Shown here one piece after another: positions 10,101 through 18,866 of a DNA stretch of 64,000 nucleotides. Source of the stretch: an uncultured Lachnospiraceae bacterium (GTDB lineage: Bacteria; Bacillota; Clostridia; Lachnospirales; Lachnospiraceae); the NCBI GenBank assembly GCA_934437985.1, contig CAKSBI010000002.1, forward strand, positions 55,159-119,158, read 5' to 3'. Position numbers and translations under genes: made by a program. The notes beneath the pieces were generated by a model. The model saw only the letters and a program-made list of their open reading frames with translations. It had not been told where the DNA came from and ran no database searches. The first letter of the stretch is position 1. The number at the start of each line of letters is the position of its first letter.

Positions 10101-12068
10101 GCTGAGTATAAGACTTCATGGAATACGGAAAGTGATTCTTTCGTGGAAGTAGCTGAGAAGATAGGGTATACAGGAGGTTATAAGATTAAATATACTTTAT
10201 TTGACAGCAGCAGGTCAAAGATAGTTGTGCTTGATGGAGCTGATGTATCAATAGATGATATTACCTATGAAAGTAATTCGCAAAGTATAGATGGGGTAAA
10301 GGTATCTGAACCTGACAATTCCATAATCATAACTAAGGAGTGTTCAGTTACGGTTGTGGCTGTGGACGAGAAGGGAAATAAAACCTCACACAGCTTTACG
10401 GCATCTAAGTTTGATACCGAAAAACCTACTGTAACTGTCAGAAAAACCGGCCAGAGCTTTACGAAGATGCGGCTGCAGTTCTATCTTGATGATAATACGG
10501 ATGCCGGTAATAAGAAAGGAACTGTAGTACCTGTGACATCCGGACTGACGAAGGGAATGGATGAGTATGGAATCTATTATTATAAGGATGTAGATGATAA
10601 TGGAATCTATAATACGACATTCAAGGACAGATGTGGTAACAAGGCTACGGCAGCAGCTAATGTCAGTGAGATTGACAATAAGGCACCTGTAATAACTGTA
10701 TCGGCATGGAGCCCATGCTATGTTATTAACGGAAAAGCATATGAAAAGCTGGCACCAACAGAGCCTGTTAACAGTTCAGTAACACTTTCATTAGATTTTG
10801 ACAAGACAGTATCTGAGCTTAAGGTATATTATGAAGACAACGGTACATGGACACTGGATAACGGTACATTTTCTAAGACAACCATTGAACTTGGCGGTAG
10901 AAAGGGCAAGGTAGAGTTTAAGGATAAGGTACCGGGAACAGTAAAAGTAGTGGCAGCATCACCTAACGGAATGAGCAGTGAATTGCCGGATATTGACCTG
11001 AAAGGAATCATTGACAAGTCGGCACCAAAGATTACTTCTGATATGACAAAGGGAAATAATCAGGTAAAGGTAATCTATAAGGCTGATGAGAAGGTTCTTG
11101 TTACAGGCTGTGACCGTAACACGGTATATGGAGCCGGTACTGATATTCCGCTTACAATAAAGAAGAATGGAACATATGAGCTTACATTTACTGATATGGC
11201 AGGAAATGTAACAACGGACAGTATCACAGTGGACTCAATTGACGAGACACCGCCTGATGTGTATGCGGCAGGGATACCAAAAGATTATGTAACACCTCAG
11301 AACTGTAAGATAAAGGTGACGATGTCTGAAAAGGGAACTATCAGGTTCCAGGGAAAGGAATACAGTGTTAAGGCACCTGTTGATGCCGATGGAGACGGAA
11401 AATATGTCGGGGATGAGCTTGACTGGATTACTTTACCAATTAATTCAAATGGCAATTATCAGGTAATGGCGACTGACGAAGCGGGTCTTACATCTTACAA
11501 GCTGCTTGAAGTGAAGTTTGTTGATGATACGGCTCCATATATCAGATTTAATAAGTCGGTAATAGCTGTGTCACAGGGAATCACGAAAGATGAGTTTGAA
11601 GAACTGCTGCTTGATGACAGTACATTTGTATTGAGTGATAATGTTGACAAGGCACCTAAGATTACATTTGAGAATATGTTAACTGACAGTGAACTAAGCA
11701 ATCAGGGTATATATGAGGTGACATATGTCTTATCCGATAGTGCCGGTAACATACGTAAAGTGGACAGATATGTGAAGGTTATCAGTTCTGCCAATATAAA
11801 GGTAAAAGCAAATGGCGAGCTATTGACCGCATGTGACACAACAGCATTGTATACAGATAATGTAACGGTCACTCTTGAAAAGTCAAAGAGGACCGGGGAA
11901 TCATTTAAGGTTTACTACAAGGAAGGAATAAGAAAGGCCGGTTCAATGAAGAATGCCAAAGTCTCCGGTGATGGAAAGCTTACAGACCTTAATAATGGGT
12001 TCTATACATTATATATTGTCACACAGAACAAAGAGTCATATTTAACATATTTATATATAAGCAAATAG
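4161..12068 (+). CDS. Giant secreted protein with many Ig-like modules (2635 aa)
   Basis: One uninterrupted frame of 2635 codons. Residues 1-43 form a Sec signal peptide: basic N-end (MRNGRFKKVRCGKR), hydrophobic core, and a likely cleavage after HADA. The rest is Asp/Lys/Thr/Tyr-rich beta-type sequence divided by a recurring boundary motif D-x-x-A/x-P-x-I/V-x-V. It is seen at least a dozen times (for example DTSAPTISGIK, DNEAPVIKI, DTEKPTVTV, DNKAPVITV, DKSAPKITS, DDTAPYIRF), often with an upstream DxAGN-type loop. This is the pattern of bacterial Ig-like (Big/DUF5011-type) repeats. The first 230 residues hold a different domain I do not recognise. No LPxTG motif, transmembrane anchor or S-layer domain is visible at the C-terminus (ends YLYISK). 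An adhesin or surface stalk is the natural inference. It is followed 13 bases later by a second giant secreted-protein gene. Confidence 0.8.
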   Translation: MRNGRFKKVRCGKRFLSVVLVLAIVITGIPAMEYFKGVTHADAAVTYEPKKIGVSLICRDMISSNADKVYSAVTRTNSLAEDSKNGSAFNNVNMLGLTYQNRHGDAGKSYWAELKSNKYKGLYDLAKKGQIEQSVSANVKNHNHSSFTKHWGKINQYCKIIFGYPKADNNDWFYGRLFETNDNPDYSNIGGNDYWDKMNPDRGYKNRLVIYMTAKKGCDNCSGAYIENVSVALKDTSAPTISGIKITSSADSDTETKYFKAGQTIYVRVKFSEYVRLADNNNSSDQSAGIKLGLSLGKENTKDVTQIYADLMSLKNDEAVFSYTVPSEVKVNNKNQDMDFFVSGLADIDKQGSLIVKSSAGSSSKFNRVFLDNNGNTLSYSSSTMNKLKSGVNDDDKFENEIKKTTSAITDIAGNSLDISCFRDDEAFKTGVGITRTYLDAVCPEAVKVELSSDQAINKSNDNANNYLKPGTKLTAKIEYNEKLKKISSEELAGIQAKFNLYGRNGQQVTAKAVGISYGDSTKITFEPVTVTGDMGIDPLSPIKKKTDYKITITDIIKKEVLKDYSDNSAGVVGDLRSDTSKDFFLDNEAPVIKIDNIAADDSKTYNMTKCDVGEDQEVYSIVIDTTDDDTVSGSDLKPFVSGVMDGKGSLSVDLQSSTVSQFQYILSLKPLSNSDLSNKSYKNGESGKSLALYGTDDRNTTFTLIEKETHIYLYIKFIDSIDYASVDSGIKVNVTASDVNGNSASAVVKYAYEPADKIKPAVTYQNIRLKENDDNTAYQEAGVRIKDKGGIDINTIKYAWVEDGEQVPDISSYKLLPVDSVKTISTTEDGKVTDCLATIKTDNIGLNQKYNAGLYVYVEDVSGNETQSGRLVNANIDMSMPTLEISVPKDVPNKKSSVVINGPFTSSTNQVGMFVAVEDPLNEGYYFVKKSSGNASSIASGQKEFLDGEKFKFSHEYNVTIFQYMYYAQITQDGSEYTITNSVDLKGSTTECAIRRQRFMAIASDKYYGRLNVMAGTGFLSSAFTDWGTDVIKFDSSKGYMDEDSFIMIPDTYALSDTQDVEYNMYTEYTYKAVNVTIDARGNYGQQVDKSLCYNYNPESNKPEYLSSLKGAGFSINISNIRTNDFVTEDIDYDSENTYIKLKNVDTGYYVYEWELTEGVTDIDITIPDDLTLENGHYAVEVSIGSYVTEGDAKHKTATAVCDDIYLYDYSDKMTEAFGIDSVSAQVSFTAGDEYEDSERPPYYGYKSTGSYSFNRTVVDERSKDYTSDLKDAYDADTLYLGNCATDGDNDGDVISYDRTIKLSVNGMAEEDLDNYWIKMWTGDVANSKSARWFKFEAFNETDKTMSVSVKPVDAAARGMESTEAFYTDYVSGFTEKKFEIPVFEGSNTVSYQLMNIGGNKSEVHEVEVMYCKTAPVLDMEVDTQDKVTTETGARVTGLGSSLVTKDVNLYESDFGGKESATEPVTGSAFTYTENGRHLYYAIDGYGNLAFKQFYITNIDCYAPTASFKTVSPASYVSLDSGYGYMENARLEIDVKDDKPLVGSNIEISVDDRETYTVDLSGMWDDGDGYAGTYIGRKQLIGTGMDNIQISFGPEADGRYYLYIYIEMNDDIDSTKSYKEKADHLVKVNVTDPMGNPLESILSTDGQEFYGLNNVPKISEVSCEPEGEVINVAFTGRVRVTSINGNEVPEKLYEHMDMMARFSIAKGEEMGKFFEGADTGDTILKDYFGISKDGTYEIEYVDVYDNKYTEKFKVEDFFGNYAADIEYSTLSKTNQNVIATITGADKNAVLGLSDKNEESDRYTVTWNKDKSKATVVFTENASVTFNLKVEGAAEAEKTVEYNVSVGNIDKKAPDDVQVTWVFKENGHIYTGEQLDIEQLQSLTTGNDIEVYISSPSEELYAVNGKELRHTFKYSEDMDRSYTFEYADECGNEGDAITVTLPDELVMSEYEQPVPEEESTMEDTDAPSVAAEVYAIYDGIAEYKTSWNTESDSFVEVAEKIGYTGGYKIKYTLFDSSRSKIVVLDGADVSIDDITYESNSQSIDGVKVSEPDNSIIITKECSVTVVAVDEKGNKTSHSFTASKFDTEKPTVTVRKTGQSFTKMRLQFYLDDNTDAGNKKGTVVPVTSGLTKGMDEYGIYYYKDVDDNGIYNTTFKDRCGNKATAAANVSEIDNKAPVITVSAWSPCYVINGKAYEKLAPTEPVNSSVTLSLDFDKTVSELKVYYEDNGTWTLDNGTFSKTTIELGGRKGKVEFKDKVPGTVKVVAASPNGMSSELPDIDLKGIIDKSAPKITSDMTKGNNQVKVIYKADEKVLVTGCDRNTVYGAGTDIPLTIKKNGTYELTFTDMAGNVTTDSITVDSIDETPPDVYAAGIPKDYVTPQNCKIKVTMSEKGTIRFQGKEYSVKAPVDADGDGKYVGDELDWITLPINSNGNYQVMATDEAGLTSYKLLEVKFVDDTAPYIRFNKSVIAVSQGITKDEFEELLLDDSTFVLSDNVDKAPKITFENMLTDSELSNQGIYEVTYVLSDSAGNIRKVDRYVKVISSANIKVKANGELLTACDTTALYTDNVTVTLEKSKRTGESFKVYYKEGIRKAGSMKNAKVSGDGKLTDLNNGFYTLYIVTQNKESYLTYLYISK

Positions 12069-12081
12069 GAGGGGCAGATAT

Positions 12082-15000
12082 ATGAAGAGAATATTTAATA
12101 TAAAAACTGTTAAGCGCTTTATCTGCCTTGTACTCGTGGCAGCACTTACAATCACCGGAATGCCTGTTGAGTCATTGGCAGCACAGGGTGGAGCGGAGGC
12201 CTCAGAAAGCGACGGATTCAAGGTAAGCAGTCAGATACTTTCATTGCAGAATGATTATACAGCTGTCCATATGTCCGGTACAAATGGAGGATTCTATATA
12301 TCGAATGTAGAAGGTGATAAGACTGTAAAATCTGATAATAACAAGGAGCTTTTATATCATAGTGATGATTTTGATACATCATTTACAACATTTAGAATTA
12401 CAAAAAATGGTAATGCAAGTGACTATATCTTCGGTGGGGATTACTCATATGAGGGTATAGAAACCAGCCCTGTGACTGTATTAAAGGACGAGACAGGACT
12501 GTCAGCAAAATGGACACTCGGTGAACTTGAATTCACTGAGCGTCTTGAGCTTGCCAATTCAGGCTCCAATGAGCATGGTATGGTGTGCATATCATATGAT
12601 GTACAGAATAATGGGACAGATGATGTAGCAATAGAGGCAAGGCTTCTCCTTGATTCGGCTATCGGCAATCAGGATTATGTATATTATGAGCTCCCTGATA
12701 CGTCATATGAAAGTGATATTATCCGGAAGGAGTGCGTTATAGACGCCGGGGAAGTTCCGACTACATTTTTTGCATACGATGATCTTAAGAACCCTTCGGC
12801 GACAGCAAACTGCGTTATCTCATCAAAGGGAATGCTTAAACGGATTGCATTTGCACACTGGAATTCACTGGCTGCAACAGACTTTGATTTTGCACCTGAC
12901 GAATCATTTAACTTTACCAATGAGGGCAATGACGAGTATGGAACAGCGGACAGTGCAATGGCAATGTATTATGACCTTGGAACAATTACGGCAGGAAAGC
13001 AGGGGTTAGTTAATACATACTATGGAGTATACTCCAATGAGAAGATCAAACCGGATGTTGATTCAGTTGCATTTAACATGTCGGCACCGGCTACACTTGA
13101 ATTATCAGCAGATAATAATAATTATGTGTCCAACTGTAACAGGGATGGAGATGGAAACTTTAAGGAGGATGGTATATTTAACATTCAGGCTTCACTTAAG
13201 AACGTATCAAATGATACTGATTATGATGAGGTTGCTGTGGCAGTATATGCATCCGAGGGAATTACCCCGCTTGATGAGCACCAGCAGGAATTATCATATG
13301 AAACAAGTTATTCAAGGCCTTTTACAAGCTCATATGTTGATTTTAAAAGGGGAACGGATATAAACATACCGTTTTATTTCAGGGCAGACGTAGATGATTC
13401 CGCAAGTTACCGGAAGATTACCTTCAGGGTATATAAGATAACAAGTAAGACCGATTCCAACCTTTTGTTTGAAAATATGCTGTATGAAGGTTCAACATAT
13501 GTACTCTGTCCGGGAGGTAACGGAAAGCTGCCGGAGATAACATTTAACAGCGCAACACCAAATATCCTGTATAACGAATTTTCAAGGCATGTGTACATTA
13601 CAGGCAGGAACTTTACGATGCTTGAGGATAAAAGCAGATATACGCTCTATGCGGAAGGTGAGGATATAATATATAAGATCCCATCGTCTAACATAACTGT
13701 ATATGCCGGGGAAAATAAGCTTGATATTCTTTTTAATGAGACAATGAAGCCGGGTAATTATAAGCTTGTATTTGACTGGATAGAACCGCCTGCGGGAGTT
13801 GATAAAAAGCTTACAGGTGATGCCCTTACAATAGTTATGTCGGATGACATAAAGTACAGGAATGATTATTACGGACTGCTTGCGGTAGTTCAGGAAGAAG
13901 GAACTGCCGGCTCTGATGCAAAGTATGATATTAAGACATTCTCTGATGAAGAAGAGTATGAAAAAAGTAAAGGCGGATACGAGGAAGTATTACTATTATT
14001 CAAAGGAGATTTTATAAAGGATGAAACCTTCGATAAGGGTAAGAATGGTGATAATGCCAGGTATGTTGCCAAGTCAGTTGACGGGGACAAGGATAAGATT
14101 ATTATAAACGGATGTATTGACGCATTTAATGGAACGGTCGTGCTTACAAAAAAGGACGGAAAGATAAATACGGACTTTGATGACATTACACTTAACGCAT
14201 CTGTGGAGAATACAAGAATATACAAAGGTAATGCAGGCCTTACTTCTATTGAAGACGGCCAGGAATTTGGTCTTGTTCCATATAACACAGATGGAGAGGA
14301 GTTAGGGGGCTTTGAGGATGAGGTTATTACTTTAATATATCCTTCAGCACTTAATGGTCTTATGACTATTGCCGGAATGGCATTTGACCTGTCATTTGCA
14401 AGACTTGGCATGATGTATGATACTGACGCTAAGAAGGCAGATAAGGTAAGTTCGGACGATGCAAAAGGATTCATAATGTCATTTTCGGCAAGCCTTGACT
14501 TAAGCTTCCTGATACCGGTGTCAAAGCGGGACAGTGTAGATAACAGTACAGGAACAGGTTCAGGCTCTAATGTGTTCTCTGATGCCGCTTCAAAGGCAGA
14601 TGACCTCAGGGATCAGTGGAAAAAGACATACAGGGGCAGGTCAGGTTCATCCGGTTCACTGAATAAGAACAAAAAGAATAATAAAGATGATGACAAAGAA
14701 GATAATACAAAGGGAACGGTACAGGTTAAGAATGTACTCTATGGAATGAACCAGGGCTTCATAGGAGTTAATTTTGAAGCAGAGATCGGAGTTCCGGGTT
14801 ATACGGATTCAATGCCTGAGATTGAAGGAAAGTTAGAAGTTAATACGGTAAATGACTGGTCTTTCAGTGTTGAAGGAAAAGCAGCATTCCTTAAGTCCAT
14901 AACACTTGAGGTTAATCTTGGATTTAAGAGCAAAAATAATATACCTATAGTTGATAATATGTACTTTTTTGTACAGGGTGTAAAACCCGGAATCAATGTA

Positions 15001-18000
15001 GATTCATTGGGTATATGCTGGATTCTTGGTGGTGGAGGCGGATTTGAGAATCTGTATGACACAATATTCTGTGCCAGTGAAGTTCCGCCGATAAGACTGC
15101 TTTTAAGTGTATCATTTGGGGTGTTCCAGGTATTGGAAGCCAGGGCAGACCTGTCTCTGGGTCTCACAGGGTTTGATATAAAGGTATCAGATCTTAAGGT
15201 AGCCAATACGGATATAGAGATTATGGAATATGCCAGAATGCGGGTAGACTGGCTGCCATATTTCAGGCTTTTGATGCAGTGCAGCATAGATTGCCTGGGC
15301 GTAATACAGGGAAAAGGCTACATCGTTATTGATGGCAGTGATGGTGCCGAGGAAGCATTTGAAGCATATGCACAGGCTGCCATACAGATTCCGGATGCCA
15401 TCCCATTGATAGGCGGAATTGAAGTGGGAAGTGCAGCACTTGGACTTAATACAACCAGGATATGGGGAGCGCTTAAGGTCTTAGGATTTTCAACAGGTGT
15501 ATCATATGTATATGGTGGTGATCTGTCATTTGGTGTAGAAGCTAACGTAGAACCGACATATCCGCAGTATCTGGAGGAGGATGGTGTTGAGGATGTTAAT
15601 GGACAGACATGGTACGCTGTAGGATATGATGCCGAAAAGAAGGACACTCTTTATATGAGCCTTGGGGCCAATGTCCATCAGAGTGCGCTGGCAAACGGTG
15701 AAGAAGGCCAGGAAAATGCCGGCAGTGAGCTTACGACAGGCCTTTATTCTGACATTACAAAAATGTACCATAACGTTACACTTGGTAAGTATGAAAATGG
15801 CGGGGCACAGGTATTGAGTGTTGCATTCAGTGCTGACACCCTGGAACAGGCGCAGGCAATAAAAGAGGGATTTATCATCAGGGATGAAAGTAATACAAGG
15901 GTATATCTGAAGTATTACGATAATGAAAAGAGTGATGAAGAAAATGCAGATGCTAATGCAAACTTTTCATACAATAAGGATAAAAAGGAAGGAACTATAG
16001 TAGTATCATTTACAGACAGCAATCAATATAACAGGAAATATAGTGTAAGGACAGCTGTATCTTCAGAGCTTATCCTGTATGCTGTAGACCCGCTTCCGGA
16101 GGTAACAGATATAAGTGTATCAGGCACAGAATATTCTGATACGGATAATAAGGTTACTGTAAGCTGGAATGGTAATGCCAAAATGTCAGAGCTTGAAAAG
16201 ATGGATATATATGTAACAGACAGTACTGATGTGGAAAGCGAAGGCGGAACTCCGGTTGCTTCCCTGAATAAGGGTGATATCTCAAAGAAGACTATAGATA
16301 TACAGCTTCCGGATACGCTTCAGACAGGTAAGTATTATATCAGGGCAGTATACAGTAAGGAGAATGTTACTACAGGAATTGTAAGTACTGCCGGTACATT
16401 TGGGTATACGAACAGCACACAGCCTCAGAAGGTAAGCAGTGTCTCTGTGACAAATGCAGGTGATATGCAGCTTAAGGCACAGATTGATGCGGCAGCAGAT
16501 GACAAGTGTGAAGGGGCTTTATTCACATTGTATGAAGCAGGTGAAAATGGTGAAAAGACTGCCTTGCCGGATTACAGCGTATCAGCCACGAAAAATGAAT
16601 CAAAGGAAATATTTGCTGTACTTGGGGGAAGCAGTGACAACAGCACTACAGACGAAACCGGAGAGACGGTTGTAAAAAAAGAAGGCCTTAAGGCTAATGG
16701 CAGGTATGTGGTCTCTGTTAAGCCATTTAATAAGATTACGGACAGCGAAGGTAATCTTACAGGTCTTACTTACGGCGAAGAGACATTTTCAGATGAGATT
16801 ATACTTAATGAGCCGAAAAAAGCTGCAATAACGCTTACTGCCGATAAGAGAAAATATCAGGTAGGACGAACGGAGTATGTAAAGGATGATAACGGTAATG
16901 CCGTAGAAGAGACAGTGATGTATGACACATATAATTCATCCGATATAAGCTTTACGGCTGCCACAGACATGAAGGTTTCGGGAACATGGGTACTGGACGG
17001 AGAGGAAGTTAAGACAGGAACATTTACCGATACTGAACAGATTCCAATCGCATTAAGTGGCATAGCAGATGGTGACCATACGATTACCATATATGGTAAT
17101 AATGAGAATGGTGACGGATTCAGTGAGACATTTGTTTTCAATGTAGATACTGTTGCACCGACATTACTTCTTAAGTCACCAACATATGGTTCTGTATTCA
17201 ATGAAGACGGAACATTAACAGTAAGCGGAATAACGGAGGATGATGCATATATTACTGTTAATGTGGATGGCAAGCCTGTCCTGAGAAGCAAGACATTAAA
17301 AGATATTAATGCAGTGATCGGGGAAGAGGGAGATTTTTCATTTGACATTAATATTGGAAAAGGCTACTATAGAAAAAATGTAGAAGTGATTGTCAGTGAT
17401 GAGGTCGGCAATATCCAGAGAGCACAGTGTGATGTGTATAATAACGGACTTGGAAATGTTAAAGGGCTTGACGTGACAGTAAGTGCCGATACTACTGATA
17501 ATACAGAAAAAGAATGGATTTCGTATTCTAATAAGAACCTGTTCCTGAATGAGAATGGTGATACCTCAGTTGCATTGCAGCTGTGCGCAGTAACCAATGA
17601 AAATAACACTATTGTATTAAATGACATGGAAAATGTTGAATGGAACATTAACACGGTTCTTGGAAGTGCCGAAGTCACTGACAACAAGCTTACCATAACC
17701 AATGGCAGTCATGGCTTTGGTGAAGGAAAGCTGCTGTTATCAGACGGAGCGGCAATGTCAGCATCATTTACATTTGGAGCTGAAGCACAGGGCCAGACCG
17801 AAGAAAAGGGTTATAAGGTCACATATGATGCTAATGGTGGTGAAGGGGCAATGACAGACCCTAACAGCCCATATAGTAAAAATGATTCAGTTCTGGTTGC
17901 AGAGTGTGGATTTACAAAACAGGGCACTACATTTGTAGAATGGAACACGGAGGCTGACGGTTCGGGAACAACATATATTCCTGGTGACAGATTCTACATT

Positions 18001-18711
18001 AAAGACAATATTACATTATATGCAATATGGGATAACCCACCAGTGGCAACGGACACACCGGCACCGAGTGGAACACCGAAGGTAACAGCTACGCCGGCAC
18101 CGAGTGGAACACCGAAGGTAACTGCTACGCCGGCACCGAGTGGAACACCGAAGGTAACTGCTACGCCGACACCGACAGGAACACCGAAGGTAACTGCTAC
18201 GCCAACACCGGCAGGAACACCGAAGGCAGCCGAAACCCCGGCTCCGGCAGCAGGAGACAGGGGCAATGGGGAAGGCAGTTCACCGGCAGTTGGAAGTATC
18301 CATACTGCAGGAAAAGTGCGATATATGGTAACATCCGCTGATACAGTGACGTATACCGGAACAACTGATAAAAAAGCAAAGAAGCTTGTTGTACCAGATA
18401 AGGTTACAATTAATGGAAGAACGTATAGTGTAACAGCAGTTGGTTCAGATGCATGTAAGGGCTGTAAAAAGTTAACCGGCGTTGTCATTGGAAAAAATGT
18501 TACTGCCATAGCTTCAAAGGCATTTTATAATAAAAAGAAGCTTAAGAGTATTAAGTTCAAGGGAGCGAAGATTTCTAGGATTGGCAGTGCAGCATTCAAG
18601 GGCATTAATAAAAAGGCAGTATTTAAAGTGCCTAAAAAAGCTGTGAAGAAGTATAAGAAAAAGCTTAACAAAAAGACTGGTTTTATCAAAAAGTCGATGA
18701 TGATAAAATAA
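12082..18711 (+). CDS. Giant secreted protein with Ig-like, InlB-type repeat, Pro/Thr linker and BspA-type leucine-rich repeats (2209 aa)
   Basis: The N-terminus is a Sec signal peptide ending near SLAA (about residue 34). Residues about 35-560 are beta-rich and not assigned. About 870-1160 is a block of alternating hydrophobic and glycine-rich strands unlike the flanking Ig-like sequence. From about 1330 to 1800 come fibronectin/Ig-like modules (including DTVAPTLLLKSP). About 1910-1985 is an InlB/Flg_new-type repeat (VTYDANGGEGAM...W-N-T-E-A-D-G...ITLYAIW). A five-unit Pro/Thr linker follows. The last 130 residues are BspA-like LRR_5 repeats (TYSVTAVGSDACKGCKKLT...AFYNKKKLKSIKF) with a very basic tail. 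AGGAGGGG precedes the ATG by about 6 bases. No LPxTG is present. It probably forms an operon with the 2635-residue gene 13 bases upstream; a surface binding role is inferred. Confidence 0.8.
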   Translation: MKRIFNIKTVKRFICLVLVAALTITGMPVESLAAQGGAEASESDGFKVSSQILSLQNDYTAVHMSGTNGGFYISNVEGDKTVKSDNNKELLYHSDDFDTSFTTFRITKNGNASDYIFGGDYSYEGIETSPVTVLKDETGLSAKWTLGELEFTERLELANSGSNEHGMVCISYDVQNNGTDDVAIEARLLLDSAIGNQDYVYYELPDTSYESDIIRKECVIDAGEVPTTFFAYDDLKNPSATANCVISSKGMLKRIAFAHWNSLAATDFDFAPDESFNFTNEGNDEYGTADSAMAMYYDLGTITAGKQGLVNTYYGVYSNEKIKPDVDSVAFNMSAPATLELSADNNNYVSNCNRDGDGNFKEDGIFNIQASLKNVSNDTDYDEVAVAVYASEGITPLDEHQQELSYETSYSRPFTSSYVDFKRGTDINIPFYFRADVDDSASYRKITFRVYKITSKTDSNLLFENMLYEGSTYVLCPGGNGKLPEITFNSATPNILYNEFSRHVYITGRNFTMLEDKSRYTLYAEGEDIIYKIPSSNITVYAGENKLDILFNETMKPGNYKLVFDWIEPPAGVDKKLTGDALTIVMSDDIKYRNDYYGLLAVVQEEGTAGSDAKYDIKTFSDEEEYEKSKGGYEEVLLLFKGDFIKDETFDKGKNGDNARYVAKSVDGDKDKIIINGCIDAFNGTVVLTKKDGKINTDFDDITLNASVENTRIYKGNAGLTSIEDGQEFGLVPYNTDGEELGGFEDEVITLIYPSALNGLMTIAGMAFDLSFARLGMMYDTDAKKADKVSSDDAKGFIMSFSASLDLSFLIPVSKRDSVDNSTGTGSGSNVFSDAASKADDLRDQWKKTYRGRSGSSGSLNKNKKNNKDDDKEDNTKGTVQVKNVLYGMNQGFIGVNFEAEIGVPGYTDSMPEIEGKLEVNTVNDWSFSVEGKAAFLKSITLEVNLGFKSKNNIPIVDNMYFFVQGVKPGINVDSLGICWILGGGGGFENLYDTIFCASEVPPIRLLLSVSFGVFQVLEARADLSLGLTGFDIKVSDLKVANTDIEIMEYARMRVDWLPYFRLLMQCSIDCLGVIQGKGYIVIDGSDGAEEAFEAYAQAAIQIPDAIPLIGGIEVGSAALGLNTTRIWGALKVLGFSTGVSYVYGGDLSFGVEANVEPTYPQYLEEDGVEDVNGQTWYAVGYDAEKKDTLYMSLGANVHQSALANGEEGQENAGSELTTGLYSDITKMYHNVTLGKYENGGAQVLSVAFSADTLEQAQAIKEGFIIRDESNTRVYLKYYDNEKSDEENADANANFSYNKDKKEGTIVVSFTDSNQYNRKYSVRTAVSSELILYAVDPLPEVTDISVSGTEYSDTDNKVTVSWNGNAKMSELEKMDIYVTDSTDVESEGGTPVASLNKGDISKKTIDIQLPDTLQTGKYYIRAVYSKENVTTGIVSTAGTFGYTNSTQPQKVSSVSVTNAGDMQLKAQIDAAADDKCEGALFTLYEAGENGEKTALPDYSVSATKNESKEIFAVLGGSSDNSTTDETGETVVKKEGLKANGRYVVSVKPFNKITDSEGNLTGLTYGEETFSDEIILNEPKKAAITLTADKRKYQVGRTEYVKDDNGNAVEETVMYDTYNSSDISFTAATDMKVSGTWVLDGEEVKTGTFTDTEQIPIALSGIADGDHTITIYGNNENGDGFSETFVFNVDTVAPTLLLKSPTYGSVFNEDGTLTVSGITEDDAYITVNVDGKPVLRSKTLKDINAVIGEEGDFSFDINIGKGYYRKNVEVIVSDEVGNIQRAQCDVYNNGLGNVKGLDVTVSADTTDNTEKEWISYSNKNLFLNENGDTSVALQLCAVTNENNTIVLNDMENVEWNINTVLGSAEVTDNKLTITNGSHGFGEGKLLLSDGAAMSASFTFGAEAQGQTEEKGYKVTYDANGGEGAMTDPNSPYSKNDSVLVAECGFTKQGTTFVEWNTEADGSGTTYIPGDRFYIKDNITLYAIWDNPPVATDTPAPSGTPKVTATPAPSGTPKVTATPAPSGTPKVTATPTPTGTPKVTATPTPAGTPKAAETPAPAAGDRGNGEGSSPAVGSIHTAGKVRYMVTSADTVTYTGTTDKKAKKLVVPDKVTINGRTYSVTAVGSDACKGCKKLTGVVIGKNVTAIASKAFYNKKKLKSIKFKGAKISRIGSAAFKGINKKAVFKVPKKAVKKYKKKLNKKTGFIKKSMMIK
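18055..18234 (+). repeat. Five 36-bp tandem repeats coding a Pro/Thr linker
   Basis: Five in-frame 36-bp units (18055-18090, then every 36 bases) encode variants of the 12-residue unit TPAPSGTPKVTA. The first three are nearly identical at DNA level and the last two have drifted (PSG to PTG or PAG). It separates the InlB-type repeat from the leucine-rich-repeat tail and is a plausible site for copy-number variation. Confidence 0.9.
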
Positions 18712-18722
18712 CAAAATAGTGT

Positions 18723-18863
18723 GATGCCGGGGTCTCAAGGTCTAAATCCACATGGGCATGCCCATGGGTGGATGAAAGATCCTGAGACCCGCTGCGATAT
18801 ATGCATAAAAACAGGATGCTGATTCCACGATATGCGGACATCGGACAGGATTATGGGAGTGTG
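18723..18863 (+). repeat. Structured interspersed repeat, copy A (3'-truncated)
   Basis: This stretch matches copy B at 40814-41007 over about 140 bases. Both begin GATGCC. Both have a long hairpin (GGGTCTCAAGG here pairing with CCTGAGACCC, with an inner stem TCCAC/GTGGA). Both share the later words GCATAAAA, CCACGATATGCG and GGATT(A/G)TGGGAGTG. Similarity stops at about 18863, just before the ATG of the sortase-like gene, so the right-hand third of the element and its terminal repeat are missing. The element's GGGAG (18855-18859) serves as the apparent ribosome site of that gene. Confidence 0.75.
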
Positions 18864-18866
18864 CTG

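Noticed and set aside
18055-18234. Regular 36-bp repeats considered as a CRISPR array
   Set aside because: There are no unique spacers; the units are contiguous and in frame within a coding sequence. The same applies to the 39-bp repeats at 52782-52976.
17994-18509. A 171-codon minus-strand frame with Gly/Val repeats
   Set aside because: It is antisense to the Pro/Thr linker repeats; the plus-strand frame has a signal peptide, recognisable domains and continuous coding.
11900-18711. LPxTG or S-layer anchor in the giant secreted proteins
   Set aside because: The C-termini end in YLYISK and KSMMIK with no sorting motif, hydrophobic tail or SLH repeats.
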